This document shows, in pieces, positions 35,565 through 44,728 of a stretch of 64,000 nucleotides of DNA (position 1 is its first letter; each line of letters starts with the position of its first letter). The position numbers were made by a program, and so were the translations under genes. Source of the stretch: JBHHYS01 sp046757645 (GTDB lineage Bacteria; Acidobacteriota; Terriglobia; Acidiferrales; 2-02-FULL-67-57); the NCBI GenBank assembly GCA_046757645.1, contig JBHHYS010000001.1:1-64000 (forward strand). Direction: 5' to 3'. A model generated the notes under the pieces. That model was not told the origin of the DNA. It saw only the letters and a list, made by a program, of their open reading frames with translations, and did no database searches.

Positions 35565-37097
35565 ATGCCAAAGCTAAGGGCAGGACTCGCAACCGCGCTG
35601 TGGCTCCTAATGGCGCTCGAGGCCGCTGCGGCGCCCCCGGAGGCGGCAGAGGCGCGGGCGCGGATTCGCGCCTATCGGCAAGCGCATGCCGCCGAAATCA
35701 TCAACGAACTCGTGGAGCTGGTGCGCCTTCCCAATGGGGCCACCCAGGTGGAGGACATCCGGCGGAACGCAGAAAAATTGAAGGCCATGATGGAGCGCCG
35801 CGGGATTCGCACCCAGATTCTGCCCACGGCCGGCGGGGGGCCGGTGGTGTATGGCGAATTACCGGCGGCGAAGGCGCGCACCACGCTGCTCTTCTACGGC
35901 CACTACGACGGCCAGGCGGTGGACCCCAGCCACTGGCATTCGCCCCCCTTCGCGCCGGTCCTGCGGCCCGGCTACGGGGACGCTTGGAGAACGATTCCCT
36001 TCCCCGGGCCGGGCGAGAACTACGAAGACAACTGGCGGCTGTTTGGCCGCTCCGTCGCGGATGACAAGTCTCCGATTGTGGCCTTGCTGGCCGCCCTGGA
36101 TGCCTTGCGGGCACAGGGCTGGGAGCCTGGGGTGAACCTGAAGTTCCTCTTCGAAGGGGAGGAGGAGCAAGGCTCACCGCACCTGGCCGAGCTCATCCGG
36201 CGGGAAAAAGAGCGGTTGGCGGCGGCCCTGGTCATTGTCGCCGACGGGCCCGTGCATCAGAGCGGGCGCCCCACGATTTTCTTCGGCACGCGCGGCATCA
36301 TGACCCTCGACCTGACCGCCTACGGCCCCACCGAAAACCTCCACAGCGGCCACTACGGCAACTGGGCCCCGAACCCCGCAATGCGGCTGGCGCAGTTGCT
36401 GGCGACGATGAAGGATTCGACCGGACGAGTACGCATCGCCGGCTTCTACCACGCTGTGGCGCCCCTCTCAGCGCAGGAAAAGCAGGCGCTGGCCGCCATC
36501 CCCCGGGTGGAGGAGGAACTCCAGGAGAAGTTCGGCATCGGCGAGCCTGAGGGGGGCGGAAAGAGTTTGGCCGAGCTCATCGCTCTGCCTTCGCTGAATG
36601 TGCGGGGGCTGCGCAGCGGCTAGGTGGGCGAGCAAGCGCGCACCATCGTGCCCCGCACGGCCACGGCAGCGCTGGACGTGCGGCTGGTGAAAGGCACCGA
36701 CCAGGGGCGGATGTACGAGAAGATTCTGGCGCACATCCGAAAGCAGGGCTGGTACGTGGTGGACCGCGAGCCTACCCCGGCCGAGCGGCAGGCACACGGG
36801 CGCATCATCCGGGTGGAGAAGCGGGATGGCTACAACGCGGTGCGCACACCGATGGAGTTGCCGCTGGCCGCGCAGGTGGCGGGGGCGGTGGAACGGGCCA
36901 CGGCGGAGACGGTGGTAAAGCTGCCCACGCTGGGAGGCAGCGGGCCGCTTTATCTTTTCGCCGAGCTGGGGATTCCCAGCATCGGGTTGCCCATCGTCAA
37001 CTTCGACAACAACCAGCACGGGCCGGACGAGAACCTGCGCCTGGGGCATTTCTTTGCGGGAATCGACATCTTTGCCTCGGTTCTGCTGTGGGACTAA
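35565..37097 (+). pseudogene. M20-family metallopeptidase interrupted by an in-frame TAG
   Basis: A signal peptide (residues 1-~24) is followed by the M20 catalytic domain: LLFYGHYDGQAVD (metal His and Asp), GRSVADDKSP, and LFEGEEEQGSPHLAEL (catalytic Glu pair). The dimerisation domain reads LNVRGLRSG, then TAG at 36621-36623, then in the same frame VGEQARTIVPRTATAALDVRL up to FDNNQHGPDENLRLGHF with the last metal-binding His. Without the stop the protein is about 510 residues, a normal exported dipeptidase length. Trp is common at that position, so TGG to TAG is the simplest change. The upstream part alone (352 residues) lacks the final ligand and is probably inactive. Confidence 0.8.
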
Positions 37098-37104
37098 GCG
37101 CTCG

Positions 37105-37127
37105 CCGGGGGCGTCGGCGCCCCCCGG
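37105..37127. terminator. GC-rich hairpin between convergent genes
   Basis: CCGGGGGCG (37105-37113) pairs with CGCCCCCCGG (37118-37127) around a TCGG loop, between the 3' ends of the M20 peptidase and LytTR genes. It is strong and could stop transcription from both sides; no T-run follows, so intrinsic termination is uncertain. Confidence 0.45.
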
Positions 37128-37145
37128 AGACGGACGGAGTGGGCT

Positions 37146-37940
37146 CTACAGCTTGAGGAGTTCGCGCAGACGACGGGTTTGGGCGCGGCTGACCGGAACG
37201 GTGCTGGCGCGGCGGTCGTTCATGCGCAGCTGGTAGCTCGACTTGAACCAGGGCACCACTTCCTTGATGTGGTTGATGTTGACCAGATAGCTGCGATGCA
37301 CCCGCCAGAAAGAGTTGGCGTCCAGGTTGGCTTGCAGCTCTTCCAGGGTGCGGTAATTGGAGGTGCCTTCCAATTCGCGGGTCACAATCGTGATCAGGCC
37401 GTCTTCGATGGTGGCGTAGGCCACCTCATCGGCGTCGATCAGCAAAAGGCGCTGGCTGGTCTTCAGCAGCAGCTTGCTGGGTGCGGGCCGCCCGCCCACG
37501 TGCTCGAGCAAGGACTCAAAGCGCTCGTGGGAGCCTGGCTGGGATTCCATCAAGTGGCGGGCGCGGGTAATCGCTTTGCTCACCCGGGCTTTGTCAAATG
37601 GTTTGAGCAGGTAGTCGACCGCATTCACCTCGAAGGCCTGCACGGCGTAGTGGTCATACGCCGTGGCGAAAATGATGTGGGGGAGTCTGACCTTTTTGTC
37701 CACCAGCCTCTTGATGACCCCGAAGCCGTCCAGTCCCGGCATCTGCACATCGAGGAGCACTAGGTCGGGCGCCCTCTCCTTGATGAGGTTGATTGCCTCC
37801 AGGCCGTTGCGGGCCTGGCCGACGATGTTCACATCGGGGACGCTCTTGAGCAGGTAGGCGAGTTCGTCCCGCGCCGGTTTTTCGTCGTCCACGATCAGAG
37901 TTGAGATACCTGCTTCCACCTTCGTACGTGCCCCCATCAT
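37146..37940 (-). CDS. LytTR-family DNA-binding response regulator
   Basis: The 264-residue protein has an N-terminal receiver domain (LIVDDEKPARDELAYLL, phospho-acceptor Asp in DLVLLDVQMPGLDGFGV, FATAYDHYAVQAFEVNAVDYLLKPF) and a C-terminal LytTR domain (KLLLKTSQRLLLIDADEVAYATIEDG, FWRVHRSYLVNINHIKEV, STVPVSRAQTRRLRELL). LytTR regulators usually pair with a LytS-type membrane histidine kinase; none is in the window, so it is an orphan here. SD-like AGGAGGA directly precedes the first of two ATGs (37940, 37937). It has its own promoter (38060-38088). Confidence 0.93.
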   Translation of the reverse strand: MMGARTKVEAGISTLIVDDEKPARDELAYLLKSVPDVNIVGQARNGLEAINLIKERAPDLVLLDVQMPGLDGFGVIKRLVDKKVRLPHIIFATAYDHYAVQAFEVNAVDYLLKPFDKARVSKAITRARHLMESQPGSHERFESLLEHVGGRPAPSKLLLKTSQRLLLIDADEVAYATIEDGLITIVTRELEGTSNYRTLEELQANLDANSFWRVHRSYLVNINHIKEVVPWFKSSYQLRMNDRRASTVPVSRAQTRRLRELLKL

Positions 37941-38316
37941 TCCTCCTGGCAGCAGCCCTCTGCCCCCTCATCCCCTGGAACACGGGAGTCGGGGTTCACA
38001 CCAGGCTGCCAGGCAAAAACTGCGTCGGTTCGGAATCCCGCCGGCAGCAACCCGCTCCCAGTATAATGAGCAGGCTCGAAAGCGTCAACGGATCAGAGGC
38101 GGGCGGGGCGGAGTGAGCGTTGAGCCGCGTGGTATAGTGAGCGCTGAGGAGGCTGCTTGCGGCTTCCGATTCCGGCGCCGGACGCCCCGGTGGCCGGCGG
38201 CGCCTCCGCCGCACCCAGGGGGCCCCCGCCCCGCATCGAGAACCCCATCCGATCACTTGACTTGGCGGCCGATTGGCGATTAACTCCCCGCCAGCGGCCC
38301 CTGGAGCGAGGCTGGT
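37941..38316. other. Divergent intergenic region (376 bases), no gene seen
   Basis: This gap separates the LytTR gene (-) from a membrane-protein gene (+). It contains the minus-strand promoter at 38060-38088. Toward the plus-strand gene, TTGACT (38257-38262) with TTAACT 17 bases on is a weak promoter candidate. A GC-rich palindromic stretch (GCCGGCGGCGCCTCCGCCGC, about 38194-38213) lies between. A frame starting at 38157 runs into the membrane-protein gene out of register and is not credible. Confidence 0.5.
38060..38088 (-). promoter_or_regulatory. Sigma-70-type promoter of the LytTR regulator gene
   Basis: On the minus strand, TTGACG (38088-38083), then exactly 17 bases, then TATACT (38065-38060). 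Each hexamer matches consensus at five of six positions. It implies a leader of about 110 bases before the LytTR start. Confidence 0.65.
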
Positions 38317-38787
38317 ATGGGCAACCGAGCCGTATTTGCGCTGGCGACGATCCAGATTCTGCTGTTCTTCCTGGTGGCCAATTTCGACCGTTACTTTTTC
38401 ATGCTCCACTTTCTGGCTTCGCTGATTTATCTGATGATCCTGCTCTTGCTGTTCTATGGTTTTGAGGACTGGGCCTACGTGATCGGATTCGTTACACCCC
38501 TGCTCTGGATTGTGTCGGCGCTGCTCTCAGGCACGCTGGGGTTGGGCCTGCGCGCGCTGGGTCGGGTGTTGACCTTGCAGCCAGTGGCGAATCCCATCGA
38601 TGCGCTCAGCGCCCTGCTGTTAGTCGTGGGCCTGTTGTTGATGGTCGCCAGCGCGTGGGCTTTCCGGCAGGAGGTGTGGGGACGACCCGGCGCGGTGCGT
38701 ACGGCGGCGTGGGCCACCGTGCTGGTTTGGATCTACTACGCCGCATTGATCGCAGTTATGTTCCGCCTGTCCCGACCCCAGGGATAG
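38317..38787 (+). CDS. Small integral membrane protein of unknown function
   Basis: A 156-residue protein with about five hydrophobic helices (AVFALATIQILLFFLVANF, LASLIYLMILLLLFYGF, VIGFVTPLLWIVSALLSG, ALSALLLVVGLLLMVASAW, TVLVWIYYAALIAVMF). No catalytic or ligand motif is visible. It is followed nine bases later by the cspA promoter, so it is probably a single-gene transcript. I do not recognise the family. Confidence 0.7.
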   Translation: MGNRAVFALATIQILLFFLVANFDRYFFMLHFLASLIYLMILLLLFYGFEDWAYVIGFVTPLLWIVSALLSGTLGLGLRALGRVLTLQPVANPIDALSALLLVVGLLLMVASAWAFRQEVWGRPGAVRTAAWATVLVWIYYAALIAVMFRLSRPQG

Positions 38788-38795
38788 AAATGCTC

Positions 38796-38823
38796 TTGAC
38801 AGCCGGACTCAGCCGCGTATAAT
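38796..38823 (+). promoter_or_regulatory. Consensus sigma-70 promoter of cspA
   Basis: TTGACA (38796-38801), 16 bases, then TATAAT (38818-38823). Both hexamers are perfect, the strongest promoter in the window. Transcription should begin near 38830, leaving a 5' leader of roughly 138 bases before the cspA start. Confidence 0.85.
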
Positions 38824-38878
38824 GGGCGCCTGCTTGTTGGGTCCCGCTTTTGTGCCCCAGCAGCAGGGTGACAGAGTT

Positions 38879-38910
38879 GGCCAGCAACAGGCAAGACGCT
38901 GGCCTTTTTT
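38879..38910 (+). terminator. Terminator-like hairpin inside the cspA leader
   Basis: GGCCAGC (38879-38885) pairs perfectly with GCTGGCC (38898-38904), loop 12 bases, followed at once by six T (38905-38910). That is the form of an intrinsic terminator, but it lies between the cspA promoter and its start codon, 57 bases before the latter. It may act as an attenuator or a temperature-sensitive structure. Confidence 0.65.
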
Positions 38911-38967
38911 GTTGCCCAGCAGCGCGGCGAGCCAGCAAGGAGAGCCAGGGACAAGGAGGAAGGAGTC

Positions 38968-39174
38968 TTGAAAGTGCAAGGCCGAGTCAAGTGGTTCAAC
39001 AACTCCAAGGGCTACGGTTTCATCGGTCGGGATGACGGTGCCGACGTCTTCGTCCACTACAGCGCCATCCTGGAAGATGGCTTCCGCAGCCTGAACGCAG
39101 GCGATTTGGTGGAATTCGAAATCGTCCAGGGACAAAAGGGCCCCCAGGCCGCCAATGTAGCTAAAGTCTCCTAA
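38968..39174 (+). CDS. Cold-shock protein (CspA family)
   Basis: This 68-residue single OB-fold protein has both RNA-binding motifs: RNP1 (KGYGFIGR) and RNP2 (VFVHYSAI). It begins [14 protein letters not shown]. CspA-family proteins bind single-stranded RNA and act as RNA chaperones. The start is TTG 38968, after the very strong purine-rich AGGAGGAAGGAG. The leader carries a consensus promoter and a terminator-like hairpin, as expected for a highly and conditionally expressed gene. Which paralogue (CspA, B...) it is cannot be told. Confidence 0.95.
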   Translation: MKVQGRVKWFNNSKGYGFIGRDDGADVFVHYSAILEDGFRSLNAGDLVEFEIVQGQKGPQAANVAKVS

Positions 39175-39290
39175 CCCAGCCCGCCTCTCGGGCCGAGGCA
39201 GGCCCACAACAAAGTTTTTCCGCCGCGCTCCCACCCAGTGGCTTCTTCTTTTCCCCCGCCCCCGCCTCAGCCGCAGTAAAATACTGACTT

Positions 39291-40138
39291 ATGCGGCAGT
39301 TCTCCTCCTCGGCCCTGATTGCTTCCCTCGCTCTGGCGCTGGCACTGCCGGCGCGATGCGATGATCGCAAAGAGATCCAACGCCGGCTCAGAGCTGACTA
39401 CGAAGGCAAACTGGTGAAGCTGGAGCCGCATCTCCGCTCCAGCGACATACACCTCGATATACCCAAACGCGACGCACAAGCAATCGAAGATCAGATTGCA
39501 GTCTATTTACTAATTCAAAAAGTCAAATTGAAAAAGAAAGAATTGGAGGTGCGCGCACGACGTGTTTATTTTTACCGAGACACCAAGGCGGAGTGCAAGA
39601 AATCAAGGGGCCCAAAAGCAGATACCGCTTCCGTTGGAAAGGCCAAGAGCCGAACGAAAATCAGATTCGGGAGGCATTCAATCAAGTTTTGCCCCTGCTC
39701 AAGGGAAACCTGGAAGGATGGAGAAGCTACTGGCCGCCAAAGAGGCCGCCAAGCCGCCCCGGGCAACCCCTCAACCAACAACCAAGCCAGGAGATTGCCC
39801 CGGGAATATTTACTCTCGGCACCGATGCGACCCCGCCGGTTTGCGAGTTCTGCCCCGATCCCCCCTACCCCCATAAGGCCCAAATGGACCCCGTGAGAGG
39901 AGTGCTGGAGTTATGGATCGTAGTGACCGAGACTGGTCGGGTGGCCGGCATCCAGATTGCGAAATCACTCGGACACGGTCTCGATAACTCAGCCGTGATG
40001 ACCGTAGCGAACTGGCGCTTCAGACCTGGTCTGCTCAACGGGAGGACGGTGCGAGTTTTGATGCGGGTCGAAATCTATTTCCGTCTTTTTTATCCGGAGG
40101 AGCCCGGGAGTCTTCCGCGATGGAGAATCGAGACGTAG
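39291..40138 (+). pseudogene. Exported TonB-C-domain protein split by a frameshift
   Basis: The first frame (ATG 39291) gives a signal peptide (ALIASLALALALPARCDD) and a stretch DYEGKLVKLEPHLRSSDIHLDI. Between about 39560 and 39615, the family-like text moves to the frame ending at 40138, which has VRGVLELWIVVTETGRVAGIQIAKSLGHGLDNSAVMTVANWRFRPGLLNGRTVRV. That is a TonB C-terminal (energy-transducer) domain. One base lost or two gained would explain it; a T5 run at 39569-39573 is a candidate site. The region 39400-39700 is A+T-richer than its neighbours. The end overlaps the polX start by 19 bases. It may be inactive, or it may be a sequencing error. Confidence 0.6.
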
Positions 40139-41844
40139 CCCGGATTCTGCGGGAGACGGCGCAGTTGCTGGAACTGGACGGCGCCCAGATCGGCCGCTAC
40201 CGCAGCTACGAAAGGGCGGCGCAGCAAGTCGAAGCGCTCCCGGAGCCGGTGGCGCAGTTGGTGGCCGAGGGGCGCCTGCAGGAAGTGCCCGGCATCGGGG
40301 AGCGGATGGAGGAGCACATCCGCGAAATCCTGAAGACCGGCCGCTACCACCAGCACCAAAAGCTGCTGAAAAAATATCCCCCCACCATTCTGGAGCTGCT
40401 GAACCTGCAAGGGCTGGGCCCCAAGAAGGTGGCCGTGCTGTGGAAGACGTTCAAGGTGAAGACGGTGACCGACGTAGAAAAGCTGGCCCGGCAGGGGCAG
40501 CTCCGCGACCTGGCCGGCTTCGGGGAGAAGACGGAGCAGAACATACTCAAGGCAGCGGCCGCTTACCAGCAAATGGCGGGACGATTCCTCCAACACCAGG
40601 CCGAGGAGACCGCGACCCGGCTGATCGCCTACATCGAGCGCCTGGGCAAGAAGGTCGAGCAGGTAACCGCGGCGGGGTCACTGCGGCGGGGCAAGGAAAC
40701 CATCGGCGACTTGGACCTGCTGCTGATCTCCACGGACGCGGAGGCGGTGGGCCAACATGTTCTTGCCTACCCGGAGGTGGCTGAGAAGATCGCCAAGGGC
40801 GAGAACAAGGTCAGCATGAAGCTGGCGAACGGCATTCAGGTGGACGTCCGCATCCTGGAAAAGAAGTCCTACGGGGCGGCGCTGATGTATTTCACCGGGT
40901 CCAAGCCCCACAATATCACCCTGCGCAGCCGCGCCAAGGACAAGGGTTGGAAACTAAGCGAGTATGCCCTGGAAACCATCAAAGGCGGTAAATGGCTCGC
41001 GGGGCGTACGGAAGCGGAGGTCTACCAGAAGCTGGGGCTGGACTACATCGAGCCGGAGCTGCGCGAGGACACGGGGGAAGTCGATGCCGCCGCCCAAGGC
41101 CGCCTGCCCAACCTGGTGCGCCTCCAGAACATTCGCGGCGACCTGCAGATGCACACCACGGCCACCGACGGCAAAAACACCCTCGAGGAGATGGCCCAGG
41201 CAGCCCGGAAGCTCGGCTACGAATACATCGCCATCACCGACCACTCCAAGGCGGTGACGGTGGCCAACGGGATGGACGAAAAGCGCACCCTGGCTCACGC
41301 CAAGCGCATTCGGGAGCTGAACAAAAAACTGGCCGGCATTCGCCTGCTGGCGGGAATCGAAGTGGACATCCTGAAGGAGGGGCGGCTGGACCTGGACGAC
41401 GAGGTGCTGGCCCAGTTGGACGTGGTGGTGGGCTCGGTGCACTCCTATATGAACCTGGAGCCCGCCGCGATGACCGCGCGCCTGCTGCGCGCCATCGAGA
41501 ACCCGTACTTGAAAATTCTCGGCCACCCCACCGGACGGCTGCTACTCCGGCGGGAGGCGTTTCGGTATGACCTGGAGGCGGTGCTCGACGCCTGCAAGAA
41601 ACACCGGGTGGCGGTGGAGTGCAATGCCTTTCCCGACCGGCTCGACCTCCGCGAGGTGGACCTGCGCGCCGCCAAGGAGCGCGGCGTCAAAGTCGTCATC
41701 TCCACCGACGCACATTCCACCACTCACCTGCCCTATATGAAGTACGGTGTCAAGATGGCCCGCCGGGGCTGGCTCGAAAAGCGCGACGTGCTCAACACCC
41801 TGCCCTGCGACCAACTCTTGAAAGCCCTGCGACCGAAGCCCTAA
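40120..41844 (+). CDS. polX: DNA polymerase/3'-5' exonuclease PolX
   Basis: The 574-residue protein combines an N-terminal family-X polymerase (helix-hairpin-helix segments RLQEVPGIGERMEEHI and LLNLQGLGPKKVAVLW) with the nucleotidyltransferase motif AAGSLRRGKETIGDLDLLL, in which the two Asp hold metal. The C-terminal PHP exonuclease domain has DLQMHTTATDGKNTLEEMAQAA, IAITDHSKAV, VECNAFPDRLDL and VVISTDAHSTTHL. Bacterial PolX fills short gaps in base-excision repair. All catalytic residues of both domains are present. Confidence 0.95.
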   Translation: MENRDVARILRETAQLLELDGAQIGRYRSYERAAQQVEALPEPVAQLVAEGRLQEVPGIGERMEEHIREILKTGRYHQHQKLLKKYPPTILELLNLQGLGPKKVAVLWKTFKVKTVTDVEKLARQGQLRDLAGFGEKTEQNILKAAAAYQQMAGRFLQHQAEETATRLIAYIERLGKKVEQVTAAGSLRRGKETIGDLDLLLISTDAEAVGQHVLAYPEVAEKIAKGENKVSMKLANGIQVDVRILEKKSYGAALMYFTGSKPHNITLRSRAKDKGWKLSEYALETIKGGKWLAGRTEAEVYQKLGLDYIEPELREDTGEVDAAAQGRLPNLVRLQNIRGDLQMHTTATDGKNTLEEMAQAARKLGYEYIAITDHSKAVTVANGMDEKRTLAHAKRIRELNKKLAGIRLLAGIEVDILKEGRLDLDDEVLAQLDVVVGSVHSYMNLEPAAMTARLLRAIENPYLKILGHPTGRLLLRREAFRYDLEAVLDACKKHRVAVECNAFPDRLDLREVDLRAAKERGVKVVISTDAHSTTHLPYMKYGVKMARRGWLEKRDVLNTLPCDQLLKALRPKP

Positions 41845-41878
41845 CCCGAGCGGTTTCGATGGTGCGGAGGCGATGGAA

Positions 41879-41907
41879 TTGACAGGGTGGGCGAGCTGTG
41901 TTAGGGT
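41879..41907 (+). promoter_or_regulatory. Possible promoter upstream of metK
   Basis: TTGACA (41879-41884), 17 bases, then TAGGGT (41902-41907), 69 bases before the metK ATG. The -35 is perfect but the -10 is poor (three of six). A TATAGT further on (41930-41935) lacks a good -35. Confidence 0.3.
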
Positions 41908-41976
41908 TCGCGTTTTGCTGAGTCTGCTTTATAGTCGCAGGGCGAGCGTCAAGCACTACATTCATTCGGAGGCCTG

Positions 41977-43152
41977 ATGAGTCCTTCCGCGCGGCGTTAT
42001 CTGTTCAGTTCGGAATCCGTCACCGAGGGTCACCCCGACAAAATTGCCGACCAGATTTCAGACGCGGTGCTCGATGCGGTGCTCGAGCAGGACCCCTATG
42101 GTCGGGTGGCTTGCGAGGCCTTGCTGAGCACCGGCCTGGTGCTGGTGGCCGGCGAGATCACTACCACGGCCAGCCTGGATTTTCCCAAGATCACCCGGGA
42201 AACCATCCGGGATATCGGTTACACCGATGCTCGCCACGGATTGGACGCCGAAAGTTGCGCCGTGCTGGTTGCGGTGAAGGAACAGTCGCCGGACATCGCC
42301 CGCGGCGTCGATCCCGGCGGAGCGGGTGACCAGGGCTTGATGTTTGGCCTGGCCTGCGATGAAACCGACGAACTCATGCCCCTGCCCATCATGCTCGCCC
42401 ACCACTTGACCCAACAACTGGCGCGCGCCCGCCGCGATGGCTCGCTCGATTTTCTCCGCCCGGATGGCAAATCCCAGGTGACGGTCGAATACGAAAACGG
42501 CCGGCCGCGGCGGGTGGACACCGTGGTCATCGCTGCCCAGCACAGCGAAACCGCGAGCATCGAGACCCTGCGCGAAGGAATCCTGGAAAAAGTTGTGCGC
42601 CGCGTGGTTCCGGCCGGGATGCTCGACAACAACACCAAGTATCACATCAACCCCACCGGCCGCTTCGTCATCGGCGGCCCCCACGGCGATTGCGGGCTCA
42701 CCGGGCGCAAAATCATCATGGACACCTACGGGGGCGCCGGCCACCACGGCGGCGGCTCGTTTTCCGGCAAGGACCCCACCAAGGTGGACCGCTCCGCCTC
42801 CTACATGGCGCGCTATGTGGCCAAGAACCTGGTCGCCGCCGGCCTGGCCCGGCGCCTGGAAGTTCAATTGGCTTACGCCATCGGGGTGGCCGACCCAGTG
42901 TCAATTATGGTGGAGACATTCGGCACCGCGGAGGTCGAAGAGGAGCGCTTGGTGGAACTCATCCGCACCCACTTTCCCCTGACCCCGCGCGGCATCATTG
43001 ACGCCCTTGACCTCCGGCGGCCCATCTATCGCAAGACCGCCGCCTACGGCCACTTCGGGCGCAGCGAGCCGGAGTTCACCTGGGAGCGGGTGGACAAGGC
43101 GGAGGAACTGCGGCGGGCGGCGGGGTTGGCGCGGGTCGCGGTCAAGCGCTAG
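41977..43152 (+). CDS. metK: S-adenosylmethionine synthetase
   Basis: This 391-residue enzyme has [53 protein letters not shown], the ATP-phosphate loop [45 protein letters not shown] and [11 protein letters not shown]. It makes SAM from methionine and ATP. AhcY, which removes the product inhibitor S-adenosylhomocysteine, is encoded next on the same strand. The leader shows no SAM-riboswitch core that I can recognise. Confidence 0.97.
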   Translation: MSPSARRYLFSSESVTEGHPDKIADQISDAVLDAVLEQDPYGRVACEALLSTGLVLVAGEITTTASLDFPKITRETIRDIGYTDARHGLDAESCAVLVAVKEQSPDIARGVDPGGAGDQGLMFGLACDETDELMPLPIMLAHHLTQQLARARRDGSLDFLRPDGKSQVTVEYENGRPRRVDTVVIAAQHSETASIETLREGILEKVVRRVVPAGMLDNNTKYHINPTGRFVIGGPHGDCGLTGRKIIMDTYGGAGHHGGGSFSGKDPTKVDRSASYMARYVAKNLVAAGLARRLEVQLAYAIGVADPVSIMVETFGTAEVEEERLVELIRTHFPLTPRGIIDALDLRRPIYRKTAAYGHFGRSEPEFTWERVDKAEELRRAAGLARVAVKR

Positions 43153-43336
43153 TGCTCGTCCCACTTGACGCGACGAAGATAAAGTCCCGACCCCGTGCTT
43201 TCGAGAACGAATACCGAGCGTCACCTACCCCAGGCAGGGTTTGGAGCCATAGGTAAGTTGGAGGGGAAGCCGGCGGCTCTTCCCGTCAAGCGCGGAAACG
43301 CGTAGAATCTTTTTAGATCGCAATTTCACCGGAGAG

Positions 43337-44623
43337 ATGAGAAGAGGAATGGCGACGACACCTCGGGTTTCCTGTGACATCAAAGATGCGGCGCTCGCGG
43401 AGCGTGGCCGGGTGCGCATCGAATGGGCCGACCAGCAGATGCCCGTGCTCAATCGCATTCGCCAGCGCTTCCGCCAGGAGCTCCCCCTGAAAGGTCTCCG
43501 CATCGCAGCCTGTCTGCACGTCACCAGCGAAACCGCCAACCTGGCCATTACCCTGCGGGCGGGCGGTGCCGAGGTTGCGCTCTGCGCCTCCAACCCTCTC
43601 AGCACCCAGGACGATGTCGCCTCCGCCCTGGTGGGCGACTTTTCCATCCCGGTGTTCGCCATCCGGGGAGAAGACAACCCCACCTACTACTCGCACATCA
43701 ACGCCACCCTCGACATCCAACCCCACCTCACCCTGGATGATGGAGCCGATCTGGTGAGCACTGCCCTCACTCGGCGCACCGATGCCCTGGCCCAAATCCG
43801 CGGCGGCACCGAAGAGACCACCACCGGCGTGGTGCGCTTGCGCAGCATGGGGCAGCAGGGCGTGCTCCGCTACCCCATCATCGCCATCAACGACGCCCCC
43901 ACCAAGTACCTGTTCGATAACCGTTACGGCACTGGCCAGTCCACCATTGACGGGATCATCCGCGCCACCAACCTGCTCTTGGCCGGCCTCACCATCGTGG
44001 TGGGCGGCTACGGTTGGTGCGGACGTGGCATCGCCCTGCGCGCACGGGGGTTGGGCGCGCACGTCATCGTCACCGAAGTGGATCCCACCCGGGCGCTCGA
44101 GGCGGCCATGGACGGCAATCGGGTCATGCCCATGGCGCAGGCGGCGAGCCTCGGCGACCTCTTTGTGACTGCCACGGGCGACAAGGGCGTGCTGCGGGCC
44201 GAACACTTTGCGCAGATGAAGCACGGCGCCGTGCTCGCCAACTCCGGCCACTTTAACGTGGAGATCGATATCCCCGCCCTGGAGAAGATGGCTGCCAGCA
44301 AGCGCCGCAGCCGGGAATCGGTTGAGGAATACACCTTGCCGGACGGGCGAAAGATTTACCTGCTGGCGGAGGGTCGCTTGGTCAACCTGGGGAGCGCGGA
44401 GGGGCATCCCTCGTCGGTGATGGACATGAGTTTTTCCAACCAAGCGCTCTCGGTGGAATATCTGGCGCAGAACGCCGGGAAGCTCGAAAACAAGGTCTAT
44501 CCCGTGCCGGCGGAAATTGACCGGCAGGTGGCGCGCTTGAAGCTGGAGGCGATGGGCATCGGCATCGACCAACTCACCCCCGAGCAGCAGCGCTACCTGA
44601 GCTCGTGGTCGGAAGGCACCTAA
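43337..44623 (+). CDS. ahcY: S-adenosylhomocysteine hydrolase
   Basis: The 428-residue NAD-dependent enzyme has [45 protein letters not shown] text (here ASAL), [40 protein letters not shown], the NAD-binding [19 protein letters not shown], and [15 protein letters not shown]. Its C-terminus lacks the KPDHYRY of the larger mammalian-type enzyme and ends YLSSWSEGT, the form seen in thermophilic bacteria and archaea. It splits SAH into homocysteine and adenosine. The ATG is close to a GAAGAGGA ribosome-binding site. Confidence 0.96.
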   Translation: MRRGMATTPRVSCDIKDAALAERGRVRIEWADQQMPVLNRIRQRFRQELPLKGLRIAACLHVTSETANLAITLRAGGAEVALCASNPLSTQDDVASALVGDFSIPVFAIRGEDNPTYYSHINATLDIQPHLTLDDGADLVSTALTRRTDALAQIRGGTEETTTGVVRLRSMGQQGVLRYPIIAINDAPTKYLFDNRYGTGQSTIDGIIRATNLLLAGLTIVVGGYGWCGRGIALRARGLGAHVIVTEVDPTRALEAAMDGNRVMPMAQAASLGDLFVTATGDKGVLRAEHFAQMKHGAVLANSGHFNVEIDIPALEKMAASKRRSRESVEEYTLPDGRKIYLLAEGRLVNLGSAEGHPSSVMDMSFSNQALSVEYLAQNAGKLENKVYPVPAEIDRQVARLKLEAMGIGIDQLTPEQQRYLSSWSEGT

Positions 44624-44728
44624 GCAGCCGGCGGCACCACGGGCTGCTCTCCCTGATTTCACTCGCATGCGCTACAAACACAACTCCGGCCCTACAACCA
44701 TGCGGGGTTGCGCCTGGCTGGATGAGCG

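Noticed and set aside
38157..38465. A possible gene upstream of the small membrane protein
   Set aside because: Pro/Ala-rich, no ribosome-binding site, and it runs out of frame into the membrane-protein gene.
39178..39215. Intrinsic terminator after cspA
   Set aside because: A GCCTC/GAGGC stem (39183-39199) has a T5 run only about 15 bases further; too weak to list as a feature.
41845..41976. SAM riboswitch before metK
   Set aside because: The 132-base leader shows no conserved SAM-I/II/IV core or kink-turn that I can recognise. A covariance-model search would decide.
43153..43336. SAH riboswitch before ahcY
   Set aside because: The leader is long enough (184 bases) but I cannot find the conserved core pairing; only a short CGCGGAAACGCG hairpin and T-run near 43290-43315 are seen.
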